From Odontesthes bonariensis (taxonomy: Eukaryota > Chordata > Actinopteri > Atheriniformes > Atherinopsidae): a DNA stretch of 64,000 nucleotides. Within the stretch, counting starts at the first letter, position 1. Every line of letters starts with the position of its first letter. The stretch is from positions 11,386,275 through 11,450,274 of the forward strand of contig NC_134517.1 in NCBI RefSeq assembly GCF_027942865.1. The letters run 5' to 3'. The position numbers and the translations under genes were made by a program. Shown here piece after piece: positions 45,632-55,100 of the stretch. The notes below the pieces were generated by a model. The model searched no databases. It saw nothing but the letters and a program-made list of their open reading frames with translations, and was not told the origin of the DNA.

Positions 45632-46400
45632 TATCACAGCCACAGCTGCTACTCCAGTGCCTGCTTAATGTTTCTTTTCTTTTCTTGGTTTTCCTTCTAC
45701 CAGCAGGAGGAGGGGATGTCATGCCGCCCTGACACCAGTTTTCTATTGTTTCCTAATTATTATCCATGTATAAATACTTGGTTTGCTCCCCCATTTCTTT
45801 GCCAGATAGTTAGCATTATCAGTGTTATTCTGGTATTCATGGTTAAACCTTTGTCTTTTTTGGATTTACGACTTGGATTACGCTTTACATTTTAAATATA
45901 TACTTACATATTTCTTTGGATTACCTGTGCCTGAGCTCACCTGTGAGTTTTGTTGGCGACCTCCCAGCCAGCATGTCCATGTGGGGCCCATAAGGTTTAA
46001 ATTTGGGCTGCAGATAAGGGTCCCAAGTGGGTTTGTCTGCAGTTTCCACGGTGGCCTCACCTGTGTTTGCCCATATGGTTTTCAAAGTGCAACTTGAAGG
46101 GTTAGGGGTTAGGGTTACCCTAAGCCTTAAATTATTCCAAAGGCAATACAGATAAACACATCACACAAAGTAAAAGAATGTTCACATTCATATTGGCTAA
46201 ATGCAAAGTCCAACCAAAGCCACACAGAGACTTGAAACCTTATGGGCCCCACATGGACATGCTGTCTGGGCTGCTTCAGTCCACTCCACAGATGATGTTG
46301 TGAGTGCAAGTTCGCAAAAAAGATAATCATCAGAATACTATCTACTTCACCCATTTGTGTGCCTCCGCTCTGGGGTCCACGCTTTCATCAAAACGTGACA
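45632..46400 (+). repeat. 3' LTR of Ty3 copy B, enlarged by a MITE
   Basis: 769 bp including the 308-bp MITE at 45963-46270. It begins TATCACAGCC rather than TGTCAC, a change shared with copy C and absent from copy A, so B and C share a more recent ancestor. Confidence 0.85.
45963..46270. mobile_element. 308-bp MITE in the 3' LTR of copy B
   Basis: Inverted ends CCCAGCCAGCATGTCCATGT and the reverse complement of ACATGGACATGCTGTCTGGG match over about 35 bp with one or two differences. CT flanks both sides, so the target duplication is at most 2 bp; the superfamily is not clear. Inside, GGGTTAGGGGTTAGGGTTACCCTAA (46099-46123) resembles telomere repeats. The LTR of copy A at 37260 shows the empty site. 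Confidence 0.75.
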
Positions 46401-47384
46401 ACTCCAAACACTTCATTTTATTGATCCATGCATTTATTTGTGCATCCACTCCAAACACTTGAAGAAAAAAATGTGAGTTTTCTGCTTTTCTGAAAAAGCA
46501 GCTATAGCATCATAAGCATTTCCTGAATTGATTTAGTCTGATTTAATGGAAACTGAAGACCCAAAACAAAAGAACAATATACAGCATTTACGTTTTTCTT
46601 TATTAATCACACATGTATTTATGATTCTATTTTTAAATAAATATCCTTATTTCTTAATGTAAATAACTTCTTATTTAGTCTAAAACTTTTACTCTGAGAA
46701 GGTCAAGTTTGAGAAATGGTCAGCCTCCCCAGTCCTGTATGTTCTGTGTCAGGAAATAAACTATAGTAACTGACTAGTCAAAGTTCACTGCGCCCTGTGT
46801 GAGACGTGCTCTAACTGTACTTTGATGTACAATCAAATTCTGTGACCCAAACAGGAATTTCAATTGTTGAGACTTAAAAAAAAAGAATGAGAATAAGTTT
46901 TGATGAAGACCTTGCAGATGTGATATCAGTAAATACTACATTTTCAGGACCTAAATTCTGTGACCCATCAGATTCTGTGATGCGTACAAGGTCACATGAA
47001 AAGGTAATGAAAGCAGAAGTTTTGTGTGTTATGTAAATTCATTATCTTCTCTCAACAATTTTCTGACTGACATTGACAAATTCAAGTGTAAGAGGATTTT
47101 AATTCCTTAGCCTTCAAGGATGTCCACATTCAACAGGTAAATCAGAATCAGAATTATTTTATTAACCCCTGCAGGAAATTCCTTTTCTTCAGTGCCCTCG
47201 TTTACAGAAAAGAAATATATAAAAAAAAGAAAAAAATGAATATATATGTATCTATATATATATAGATATATATATATAATGTAATATAAGTATAGAACCT
47301 ATTTCTGTTGTTTGTCAAAGTAGCTTGACTCGTATTTTTTGTGAATATCTAAACAGCAAAGTTAGCAATAAACAGTAAAACTAT

Positions 47385-47651
47385 TTATGTATTTTTTTGT
47401 ACATCAAAAATTGGAGGCCTACGTCCTCTTTTCATTATTTTTCCAATGTGCAGCCTCATGTTTGGCTCTTGGCACATGAACGCATCTCTTTGCAGGGTTT
47501 CCTTTGAATCAGTGACATCTTTGAGCAAAATGGAATCAGAATAGATACACAACATAAGTTCTCCAAAAAGTACGGTAAACATCCTCAGAAACATACAACA
47601 TATTTTTGTTTTTCCTTCATAAGGGACATTATCTAAAGTTCCCAATTCCAT
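47385..47651 (-). CDS. small open frame downstream of OR copy 3, unknown
   Basis: The 88-codon counterpart of 38335-38604, with the same ATG and sequence except for its last few codons. No family recognised; probably transcript 3' flank. Confidence 0.2.
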   Translation of the reverse strand: MELGTLDNVPYEGKTKICCMFLRMFTVLFGELMLCIYSDSILLKDVTDSKETLQRDAFMCQEPNMRLHIGKIMKRGRRPPIFDVQKNT

Positions 47652-47919
47652 TTTCCCTCAGCCTAAATGAATTCATGTTTCGTCGCATTTATTAAGTTGA
47701 TGAAAAGAAAGAAATAATATATTATTATATATTATATAATATATATTTATAAATATTTTTGTTCCAGAATAATCAAAGTAAACATTCTTTTAAGTTTTCA
47801 TCCTTTTTAATGACACATGTAATAGCATATTGATAATCAAATCAGAAAAAAATAAATGAACAATGATGTTGAAAATACTTTGTCTCTATCTGACCACTTA
47901 CTCTCAGAAAAAGCTCATG

Positions 47920-48906
47920 TTACTTATTATATGCTTTTTTCTGAGGCGTTTTTGCCTTTTTTCTTTGCTTAGGGTTTGAACACAACAACATTCTCAGTAT
48001 AGGTTTTCTAATTTCTGGTAACTTTAAGCCATACACAAGAGGGTTCAGAATGGGAGGAATAACAACAAACTCAAGTGACAGAATGACTGCTACAAATGGA
48101 TTCAGCTCCTCCAGGTTAATTCTACTCAGGGCAACATCACAAAACCCAGCAATAGAATAGTTGACAAAAGTAACAATGTGTGGCAAGCAGCTTTGCATGA
48201 CTTTTCTCTTGAACTCTGAGGAGTGTTTCCTACAAACCAGTAAAATTCTTACATATGTATACAGGACAAAAGCCAGGGGCAAAAAGACTGTAATTATGGT
48301 GGCAAACATGCCAACTAAGTTATTGAGCACAGTAGGGACACATGACAATTTTACAACAGGCCAGTTGGCACAGAATACCTTTGGTATCTTGTTGCCACAC
48401 AGTGGAAGTCTGGAGGCCAGATAAACACAGGTTAAAACAGGAAAAGCTGGATAGATCCACGCTAAGGCAAGCAATTGAGTGACCATCCTGGAGCTCATTT
48501 TGTTGTGATAATGTAAAGGTTGGCACACGGCAACATACCGATCATATGCCATTATGCTCAAAATGGTGAGCTCATTTGATGCATAGCTATAGATTACATA
48601 AATCTGAGTGAAACATGCTGGTCGTGATATTAAATGAGTATCAGATAGAAGGTCTCTTAGAAATCTAAGAAAAAATCCAGCAGAGCCATACAGAGAGTTA
48701 AGCAAGAGACACATGATGAAAATATACATGGGCTCATGTAGACCTTTCTCTCGTGATATTACAACTATGATGACAAGATTGGCAGAGATAATAAAAGCAA
48801 ACACCAAGAAACATACAACAAAGGTTGGGTAACAGTAATTGCCTATGTTCACAAACATTGTGAGGTTAAAATAAGAGGTATTAGAAATGTTTTTCATTGA
48901 CGCCAT
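47920..48906 (-). CDS. olfactory receptor, array copy 3
   Basis: An intact 328-residue odorant receptor, ATG at 48906 (MASMKN). All OR landmarks are present at the same positions as copy 1 (LHEPMY, MAYDRY, loop-2 cysteines, KRKVMQSCLPH, PPILNPLVYGLKL). TM3 (SYASNEL), TM4 (WIYPAFPVL) and the start of TM6 (SIAGFCDV) follow copy 1, but TM5 is private: ATIITVFLP at residues 202-210. L68 replaces S68 in TM2. The C-terminal tail keeps the RKKAKTPQKK stretch. The gene lies between Ty3 copies B and C. Ligand unknown; TM5 is a main odorant-contact helix in this family, so its binding may differ from its sisters. Confidence 0.95.
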   Translation of the reverse strand: MASMKNISNTSYFNLTMFVNIGNYCYPTFVVCFLVFAFIISANLVIIVVISREKGLHEPMYIFIMCLLLNSLYGSAGFFLRFLRDLLSDTHLISRPACFTQIYVIYSYASNELTILSIMAYDRYVAVCQPLHYHNKMSSRMVTQLLALAWIYPAFPVLTCVYLASRLPLCGNKIPKVFCANWPVVKLSCVPTVLNNLVGMFATIITVFLPLAFVLYTYVRILLVCRKHSSEFKRKVMQSCLPHIVTFVNYSIAGFCDVALSRINLEELNPFVAVILSLEFVVIPPILNPLVYGLKLPEIRKPILRMLLCSNPKQRKKAKTPQKKAYNK

Positions 48907-48919
48907 ATACAGTGTTAAA

Positions 48920-49265
48920 CTGTCAAATGATTATCTCCAAAACAGTTATGAAATAGTTGCAGCTACTAGTTCTTGATTAGTCACTGGTTTGGATGTTAAG
49001 TAAGGCAGTCACAGGTATGTGTGTGTGGAGTCAGACAAGAGAACAGAAAAGATTTTCAAACTGACGAATAAAACAAGATGCAAGTAAGAAACCTGTATTG
49101 CAATGAGACCCAAAGACAGCAGAGTTAATTACAGTCTCAGTTGAGTTGAACGTAAAAATTCTGTGGTTGTAAAGTCTCACCGTAGACTCGTGTTGTCTGT
49201 GTGTGGTCGGTGGCACAGAAGGTGACCACTGAGGATTCACAGGAGCTGCTGAGGGTGTATTTAAC
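48920..49265 (-). promoter_or_regulatory. OR copy 3 promoter, 5' exon and candidate 261-bp intron
   Basis: TATA-like GTTAAATACACCCTC at 49265-49251, donor at 49180 and acceptor at 48920, with the same spacing as the sister genes. A TTAA MITE lies about 235 bp farther upstream. Splicing is inferred. Confidence 0.45.
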
Positions 49266-49500
49266 TTGTCAAACTATGTGACGTAACCATAGTTATTGCT
49301 CCTCTGTGGCTCTAAAATTGTGTTTCCCATTATACATACCAACATCATTCTGATATTTGCTTTACCAAAACCTGAACATGGGTTTATATGGCAAAGCAAA
49401 TCTGATTATGAAATTACTGCTTTCTTTAGATGACTAGATTAGATTCAACTTTATTGTCATTGCACAGAGTACAAGTACTGAGACAATGAAACGCAGTTAA

Positions 49501-50155
49501 AGGATAAGACCGTTTTTTTGACATTGGGCCCTTGATTTCACATTATAATATGATGTTCTACTCACCCCTGCTTATTGTTGAACATTTGGAGCTGTTCCGA
49601 AGATATTCGCGAGGCGTCCGGCTGCTCTCTTGAGATATTCGGCCATGAAACGGTTTCCTATGGGCAAGCTTATACAGGCACAAACTATGCTGTTTATAAT
49701 TTATTAATTACTCTACACCAGCACTGATAACGTGGAGGTGCGTCGCTTACTTAAAAAAATCTGGGTTACTAATTTTGAATTTTAGCCGAATGAATAAATA
49801 GGCAGCAGGTCTGTGGGCTGTCTGTGGCAGTAGCACGACGAGGACGTCAGTAACACCCACTTTACGACAAAAAAATCAAAATTACAATAACCCGGATTTT
49901 TTTAAGTAAGCGACGCACCTCCACGTTATCAGTGCTAGTGTACAGTAATTAATAAATTATAAACAGCATAGTTTGTGCCTGTATGAGCTTGCCCATAGGA
50001 AACCGTTTCATGGCCGAATATCTCAAGAGAGCAGCCAGACACCTCTCGAATATCTTCGGAACAGCTCCAAATGACCAACAACAAGCAGGGGTGAGTAGAA
50101 CATCATGCTATAATGTGAAATCAAGGGCCCAATGTCAAAAAACCGGTCTTATCCT
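49501..50155. mobile_element. TTAA-target MITE with very long inverted repeats (Kolobok/T2-like or piggyBac-like)
   Basis: A 655-bp element flanked by TTAA (49497-49500, 50156-50159); unit 2 shows the empty site GCAGTTAAGCATCG at about 40431. The ends AGGATAAGACCG are inverted repeats, and matching arms extend about 275 bp on each side (to about 49775 and from about 49880), leaving a small unique centre. AGG ends with TTAA targets suit Kolobok/T2 elements better than piggyBac, whose ends usually begin CCC. No protein is encoded. Confidence 0.82.
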
Positions 50156-50725
50156 TTAAGCATCGAACCAGAAGTACAAAGAAGCAGAAAGTGTTTATTA
50201 TGTGCATGTGCAGGAAGAGCAGAATGCTAATAAACTGTGACTAACTATAAAGACAAGTATGAATATATACAATATTTACATATATACAGTATGTATGTAT
50301 ATATATATATACATATATACAGTAAAAGTTGCAGAATGAATGCAGTAAAAGTTGTCGAATGAGAATGAATTACATGTGTTGGCAAGAATAACATGTTTGT
50401 ACCAGACGCCGTCTCATTTCAGTTTGGTGGCGTACAGGTGAACAGCCCATGTGAAGATCCAAAGAGGCAGAGTATATAAGTTAAAAATAGAGTTGTAAAA
50501 CTTCTTTATCTGCATTGGAAAGAGACTATGGAACAGAACAGAAAGTCTCGGCTCGGGTATCCGATAGTTAAAACATAAAGTAAAAAATATCCCCCTGACA
50601 TATCATCAAATGATAGCCAGTGGGTTCCCAGTTTGTCTTCATTGTAAATTTTGGCATGTTTCCTCAATTCCTTCATGTTTGTTTTTCATTTTATTGATCC
50701 ATGCATTTATCTGTGCATCCACTCC

Positions 50726-51183
50726 TGTCACAGCCACAGCTGCTACTCCAGGGCCTGCTTAATGTTTCTTTTCTTTTCCTAGTTTTCCTTCTACCAGCAG
50801 GAGGAGGGGATGTCATGCTGCCCTGACACCAGTTTTCTATTGTTTCTTAATTATGTTCCATGCATAAATACTTGGTTTGCTTCCCCATTTCTTTGCCAGA
50901 TAGTTAGCATTATCAGTGTTATTCTGGTAGTCATGGTTAAAACCTTTGTCTTTTATTTTTTTGGATTTACGTCTTGGATTACGCTTTACATTTTGAATAT
51001 ATACTTACTTATTTGTTTGGATTACCTGTGCCTGAGCTCACCTGTGAGTTTAGTTGGTTACCTGCTTCAGTCAACTCCACAGGTGTTCTGAGTGCAAGTT
51101 CGCAATAAAGATAATCTTTGGAATCTACTTCACCCGTTTCTTTGTCTCCACTCCGGGGTCCACGCTTTCATCAAAACGTGACA
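50726..51183 (+). repeat. 5' LTR of Ty3 copy C
   Basis: 458 bp, TGTCACAGCC to AACGTGACA. About five differences from the 5' LTR of copy B by eye. Confidence 0.87.
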
Positions 51184-51256
51184 GAACTATCTGAAAAAAT
51201 GGATTCCGCAGATCCAAAGTGTTGTGCACGAGGCATTGGCATCGGCTCAGGGCGCC

Positions 51257-51886
51257 TTATCGGGACAGCATGCTCAAGACCTCAGGGGCATAATGGGTAT
51301 TAGAACTTTGAAGGTAGGTCAGTTTTTTGTGGTCGGTCCAAACTATAAAAGGGGTCTCAGATCCCTCCAGCCAGTGCCTCCACTCTTCCAAAGCAAGGAC
51401 GACCGCCAACAGCTCACGATTACCCACATCATAAGTACGCTCTGCTGGGGAAAGACGACGTGAAAAGTACCCACAGGGATGTAATCTCTGGTTTGAGTAC
51501 TGAGAGAGCACCGCTCCCACACCATTGTCTGAGGCATCCACCTCCACAACAAACTGTTTTGTGGTGTCAGGGTGAATGAGGACAAGTGCAGATGTAAACA
51601 GTGTCTTGAGTCTTTGGAAAGCCCGTGCTGCCTCTGTAGACCAAGCTAATGAGCGAGAAGTGGAGGCGAGTTGGGTGAGAGGTGCGGCCACTTTACTAAA
51701 ATCTCTAATAAAGCGCCGGTAGAAATGAGCAAACCCAAGAAAACATTGGAGCTGTTTGCGGTTCTCCGGCACCGGCCATTCAACTACTGCCTGGACCTTG
51801 ACTGGGTCAGAGCGAATCTGTATCTTCTCAATGATGAAGCCTAAAAATGAACTAGACTGAACATGAAACTGACATTTTTCGGCTTT
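51257..51886 (-). pseudogene. RNase H end of Ty3 copy C, left of the LINE
   Basis: [18 protein letters not shown] and [20 protein letters not shown] identify RNase H. The LINE inserted into the RT-side part of this block. Fossil piece. Confidence 0.8.
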
Positions 51887-51891
51887 AACAA

Positions 51892-54800
51892 TTCAAATTC
51901 AATTCAATTCAAATATACTTTATTTATCCCAGAGGGAAATTAAATGTTGATGTAGCTCAATTAAATCAAAGAGTTATTATAGATGCTGATGGCTGTGGGC
52001 AGGAAAGATTTCCTGTAGCGGTCCGTTTTGCATCCAAACTGAAGAAGCCTTTGACTGAAGAGACTCTGTTTTCTGATAACAGTCTCATGGAGAGGATGTT
52101 CAGGGTTGTCCATAATTCTCTTGATTTTATGCAAAATCCTTCTTTGCATTATTGTCTCCAGAGGTTCCACAGTCGTCCCCAGAACAGAACCAGCCTTCTT
52201 TATCAGGTTGTTGAGTCTTTTTAGGTCCCTGGTTCTGATGCTGCTGCCCCAACAGATGACGCAAGAGGAAATGACGCTCTCAACTACAGACTTGTAGAAG
52301 ATCTGCAACATCTTGTTGCAAACCTTGAAGGATCTTAGCTTCCTCAAGAAGTACAGTCTGCTCTGTCCTTTCTTGTAGATTGCTTCACTGTTGTGTCTCC
52401 AGTCCAGTCTGTTGTCCACATGAACACCAAGGTATTTATATTCCTCAACCACCTCCACTTCTTCTCCCATGATGGAAACAGGGTTTGATCTGACCCTGTT
52501 TCTCCTGAAATCTACAATCATCTCCTTTGTTTTGTTAACATTCAAGATGAGATGATTGTTCCCACACCATGCCACAAAGCAGTCCACCAGCTCTCTGTAC
52601 TCAGCTTCTTGTCCATCTCTGATACACCCGACAACGGCAGAGTCATCTGAATATTTCTGTAGATGACAGGAGTCTGACTTGTACTGGAAGTCTGAAGTGT
52701 ACATAGTGAAAAGGAATGGTGAGAGTACAGTCCCCTGTGGTGCTCCTGTGCTGCTGATCACCTGGTTAGACACACAATTCTTCAGTCTGACAAACTGTGG
52801 TCTGTTTGTCAGGTAGTCATTAATCCAGGTGATTGTTGAGGCCTCCACCTGAGTCTTCTGGAGTTTCAGACGAAGCAGATCAGGCTGGATTGTGTTAAAT
52901 GCACTGGAGAAATCAAAGAACATGATCCTCACAGTGCTGCCTGCTTTGTCCAGATGACAGTGGGTTTGTTGAAGCAGGTGTATGATAGCGTCTTCAACTC
53001 CAACTCCATGGCGATAAGCAAACTGCAGGGGGTCCTGATATGTGCTGGTTTGCTTACACAGGTGGGTCAACAGGAGTCTCTCCAGGACCTTCATGATGTG
53101 GGATGTCAGTGCAACAGGTCTGTAGTCATTGATATCTGAAGGGTGAGTTTTCTTTGGTACCGGAACCAGACAGGATGTCTTCCACAACAGTGGTACCCTC
53201 TCTTGGGTCAAGCTAAGGTTGAAAAGGTGTTGCAGAATCCCACAGAGCTGCTCTGCACAGGCCTTCAGGACTCGGGGGCTGACACCATCTGGACCTGCAG
53301 CCTTGTTCCGGTTCAGTCTCTCCAACTGCCTCTTCACCTGACTTCTAGAAACAGAAAAGTGGGAGGGGGAGGCAAAGGGGACAGCAGCATCTCCTGATTG
53401 GGTTGATGACAAACTAGTGGAAGCAGAATAATCCATGACTGAGGTGGAGGTGGAGATGTTACAGGAAAGCAGTGAGTCAGAGGAGGGTGGGATGTCTCTT
53501 TGGCTGGGAACAGGAGGGGAGGATGGTGAGCTTGTTCCTGAACTGAACCTGTTGAAGAATGTGTTCAGCTCATTTGCTCTGTCCAGACTTCCATCCATCC
53601 GATCCTCCCTCTGCTTGAGGCCTGTGATCTTCTTCATTCCTGACCACACATCTCTGATATTGTTCCTCTGCAGTTTACTCTCAAGCTTCTTTCTATACAC
53701 CTCCTTGCTCTCTCTGATCTTGACTTTGAGCTGCTTCTGTATACTCCTCAGTAACTCCCTGTCTCGCTCCCTAAAGGCTCTTTTTTTCCTGTTCAATAGT
53801 TCTTTTAGCTCACTGGTGATCCAGGGTTTGTTATTAGGGAAGCATCTCACTGTTCTGGTGGGGATGGTGTTGTCCACACAGAAGTTTATATAGTCAGTCA
53901 CACACTCAGTCATGGCATTAATGTCCTCTCCATGTGGCTTACAAAGAGAAATCCAATCGGTTGCATCAAAACAACCCTGTAAGGCTTCTTCAGCTTCCTC
54001 TGACCACTTTCTAACAGTCCTTTTTGTGACAGGTAGTCTCTGGACAAGGGGTTTATATGCTGAACAGAGAAAAACAAGGTTGTGATCTGATTTTCCCAGG
54101 GGAGGTCTTGATTTGGAAATGTGTGAATCCTTGACATTTGTGTAAAACAAATCCAATGTCTTGTTTTCTCTGGTAGAGCAGCTGACAAACTGTTGAAAAG
54201 TTGGCAGTGTAGCAGAGAGTGAGGCATGATTAAAATCACCAGATATTGCCACAAAAGAATTGGGGTGTTGAGTCTGTATCTTAGCAACAACGGAACTGAT
54301 GACATCACATGCAGTGTCGGCAACAGCTGAGGGTGGAATGTAAACAGCCACCAAAACAACACTGGTGAACTCTCTTGGCAAATAATATGGACGAAAACTT
54401 ACTGCCAATAGTTCAATGTCAGGACTGCAGATACGACTCTTCACAGTAACATGTCCTGGGTGACACCATCTGTTGTTGACAAGCACTGCCAATCCACCCC
54501 CTTTCCTTTTCCTGCAACTCTTTATATCTCGATCTGCTCGTACAGTCAGGAAGCCCGGCAGAGAGACGCTGGAGTCGGGTATATGATCCTGTAGCCATGT
54601 CTCAGTAAAACACATAATGCTACATTCCCGATATTCTTGCTGAGTCCTTATCAAGGCTAAAAGTTCATCCAACTTGTTAGCTAACGATCTTACATTTCCC
54701 ATGATGCAGGATGGCATAGATGGTTTGAACTTCTTCTTTCTTTCTCTCCTCTTTGCTCCTGCTCTGCATCCACGACGCCTCCTTTTCAATTCCAGTGGGA

Positions 54801-55095
54801 TTTCTGGCTTCAGTTGTCGAATTATTTCTGCTTTTCCAATGTTATTCAGCTGCTCCCTGTTGTAAACCACCTTGTTGCTATGGTGATGCATCATGACAAA
54901 AGAGTAAAATATACAAAAGTATTGGGAAAAATTAATCCAGCTGCACAGCATCCAAGGGAGGAAGGAACAGTTGTCCAAAAAAATGCAATTTCTTCCAAGA
55001 AATAACAGGAATGAAATTTAGAAAAAAAAAGAAAAATCTCAATGTGAGGTACAGAGCTACTCCAACATGCTGCTACCCTCAGCAGCGCATTCTAG
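51892..55095 (-). mobile_element. near-complete L2/Rex1-type LINE inserted in Ty3 copy C
   Basis: The 3' end on the minus strand is AATTTCCCTCTGGGATAAAT, then AAAGTATATTTGAATTGAATT repeats; the 5' end is at about 55095. AACAA is repeated at both edges (51887-51891, 55096-55100), and copy B at 42126 shows the undisturbed CTTTAACAAAGAGCC. One long ORF fills most of the 3.2 kb. The absence of internal stops and the short, clean tail point to a recent insertion. It is confined to unit 3. Confidence 0.85.
51961..54951 (-). CDS. LINE ORF2: AP endonuclease and reverse transcriptase
   Basis: An uninterrupted frame of about 996 codons from the ATG at 54951 (the frame is open a little farther, without ATG). 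It would nick DNA and copy the LINE RNA at the cut. Seen in order: a basic linker RRRRGCRAGAKRRERKKK; AP endonuclease motifs FTETWL, VYIPPSA, AISGDFNH and GKSDHNL over about residues 95-310; a Lys/Arg-rich middle with ITSELKELLNRKKR; reverse transcriptase motifs NKAAGPDGVSPRVLK, NDYRPVALTS, FFDFSSAFNTI, GAPQGTVLSPFLF and YSDDSAVVG; then EEYKYLGVHVD and a C-terminal LFSQRLLQFGCKTDRYRKSF region. The catalytic loop is YSDD rather than the usual YADD/FADD, a tolerated variant. Whether an ORF1 is normally present is unclear; none fits in the 140 bp upstream. Confidence 0.88.
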   Translation of the reverse strand: MLCSWINFSQYFCIFYSFVMMHHHSNKVVYNREQLNNIGKAEIIRQLKPEIPLELKRRRRGCRAGAKRRERKKKFKPSMPSCIMGNVRSLANKLDELLALIRTQQEYRECSIMCFTETWLQDHIPDSSVSLPGFLTVRADRDIKSCRKRKGGGLAVLVNNRWCHPGHVTVKSRICSPDIELLAVSFRPYYLPREFTSVVLVAVYIPPSAVADTACDVISSVVAKIQTQHPNSFVAISGDFNHASLSATLPTFQQFVSCSTRENKTLDLFYTNVKDSHISKSRPPLGKSDHNLVFLCSAYKPLVQRLPVTKRTVRKWSEEAEEALQGCFDATDWISLCKPHGEDINAMTECVTDYINFCVDNTIPTRTVRCFPNNKPWITSELKELLNRKKRAFRERDRELLRSIQKQLKVKIRESKEVYRKKLESKLQRNNIRDVWSGMKKITGLKQREDRMDGSLDRANELNTFFNRFSSGTSSPSSPPVPSQRDIPPSSDSLLSCNISTSTSVMDYSASTSLSSTQSGDAAVPFASPSHFSVSRSQVKRQLERLNRNKAAGPDGVSPRVLKACAEQLCGILQHLFNLSLTQERVPLLWKTSCLVPVPKKTHPSDINDYRPVALTSHIMKVLERLLLTHLCKQTSTYQDPLQFAYRHGVGVEDAIIHLLQQTHCHLDKAGSTVRIMFFDFSSAFNTIQPDLLRLKLQKTQVEASTITWINDYLTNRPQFVRLKNCVSNQVISSTGAPQGTVLSPFLFTMYTSDFQYKSDSCHLQKYSDDSAVVGCIRDGQEAEYRELVDCFVAWCGNNHLILNVNKTKEMIVDFRRNRVRSNPVSIMGEEVEVVEEYKYLGVHVDNRLDWRHNSEAIYKKGQSRLYFLRKLRSFKVCNKMLQIFYKSVVESVISSCVICWGSSIRTRDLKRLNNLIKKAGSVLGTTVEPLETIMQRRILHKIKRIMDNPEHPLHETVIRKQSLFSQRLLQFGCKTDRYRKSFLPTAISIYNNSLI

Positions 55096-55100
55096 AACAA

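Larger units (their letters stand above)
40971..46400 (+). mobile_element. Ty3/Gypsy element, copy B (fossil)
   Basis: The least interrupted copy, with LTRs at 40971-41428 and 45632-46400 and exact ACTCC target duplications (40966-40970, 46401-46405). Parts: RT-RNase H 41502-42808 minus, protease 42934-43224 minus, gag 43390-44247 minus, integrase 44300-45230 plus, chromodomain 45411-45631 plus. Domain order and orientation are the same as in copies A and C. The 3' LTR carries a 308-bp MITE. It is broken, with several breaks. Confidence 0.87.
37971..46978. repeat. tandem unit 2 of the OR array
   Basis: The plainest unit: 9.0 kb with no large private insertion. It contains the LINE tail at 38133, the small frame at 38335, OR copy 2, its upstream block and Ty3 copy B. 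It serves as the reference for finding insertions in units 1 and 3. Confidence 0.85.

Noticed and set aside
46099-46123. An interstitial telomere marking a chromosome fusion
   Set aside because: Only about three imperfect TTAGGG-like units, inside a MITE that occurs twice in the window.
51961-54951. The long open frame as a host gene
   Set aside because: Domain content is purely endonuclease plus reverse transcriptase and the LINE tail and target duplications surround it.
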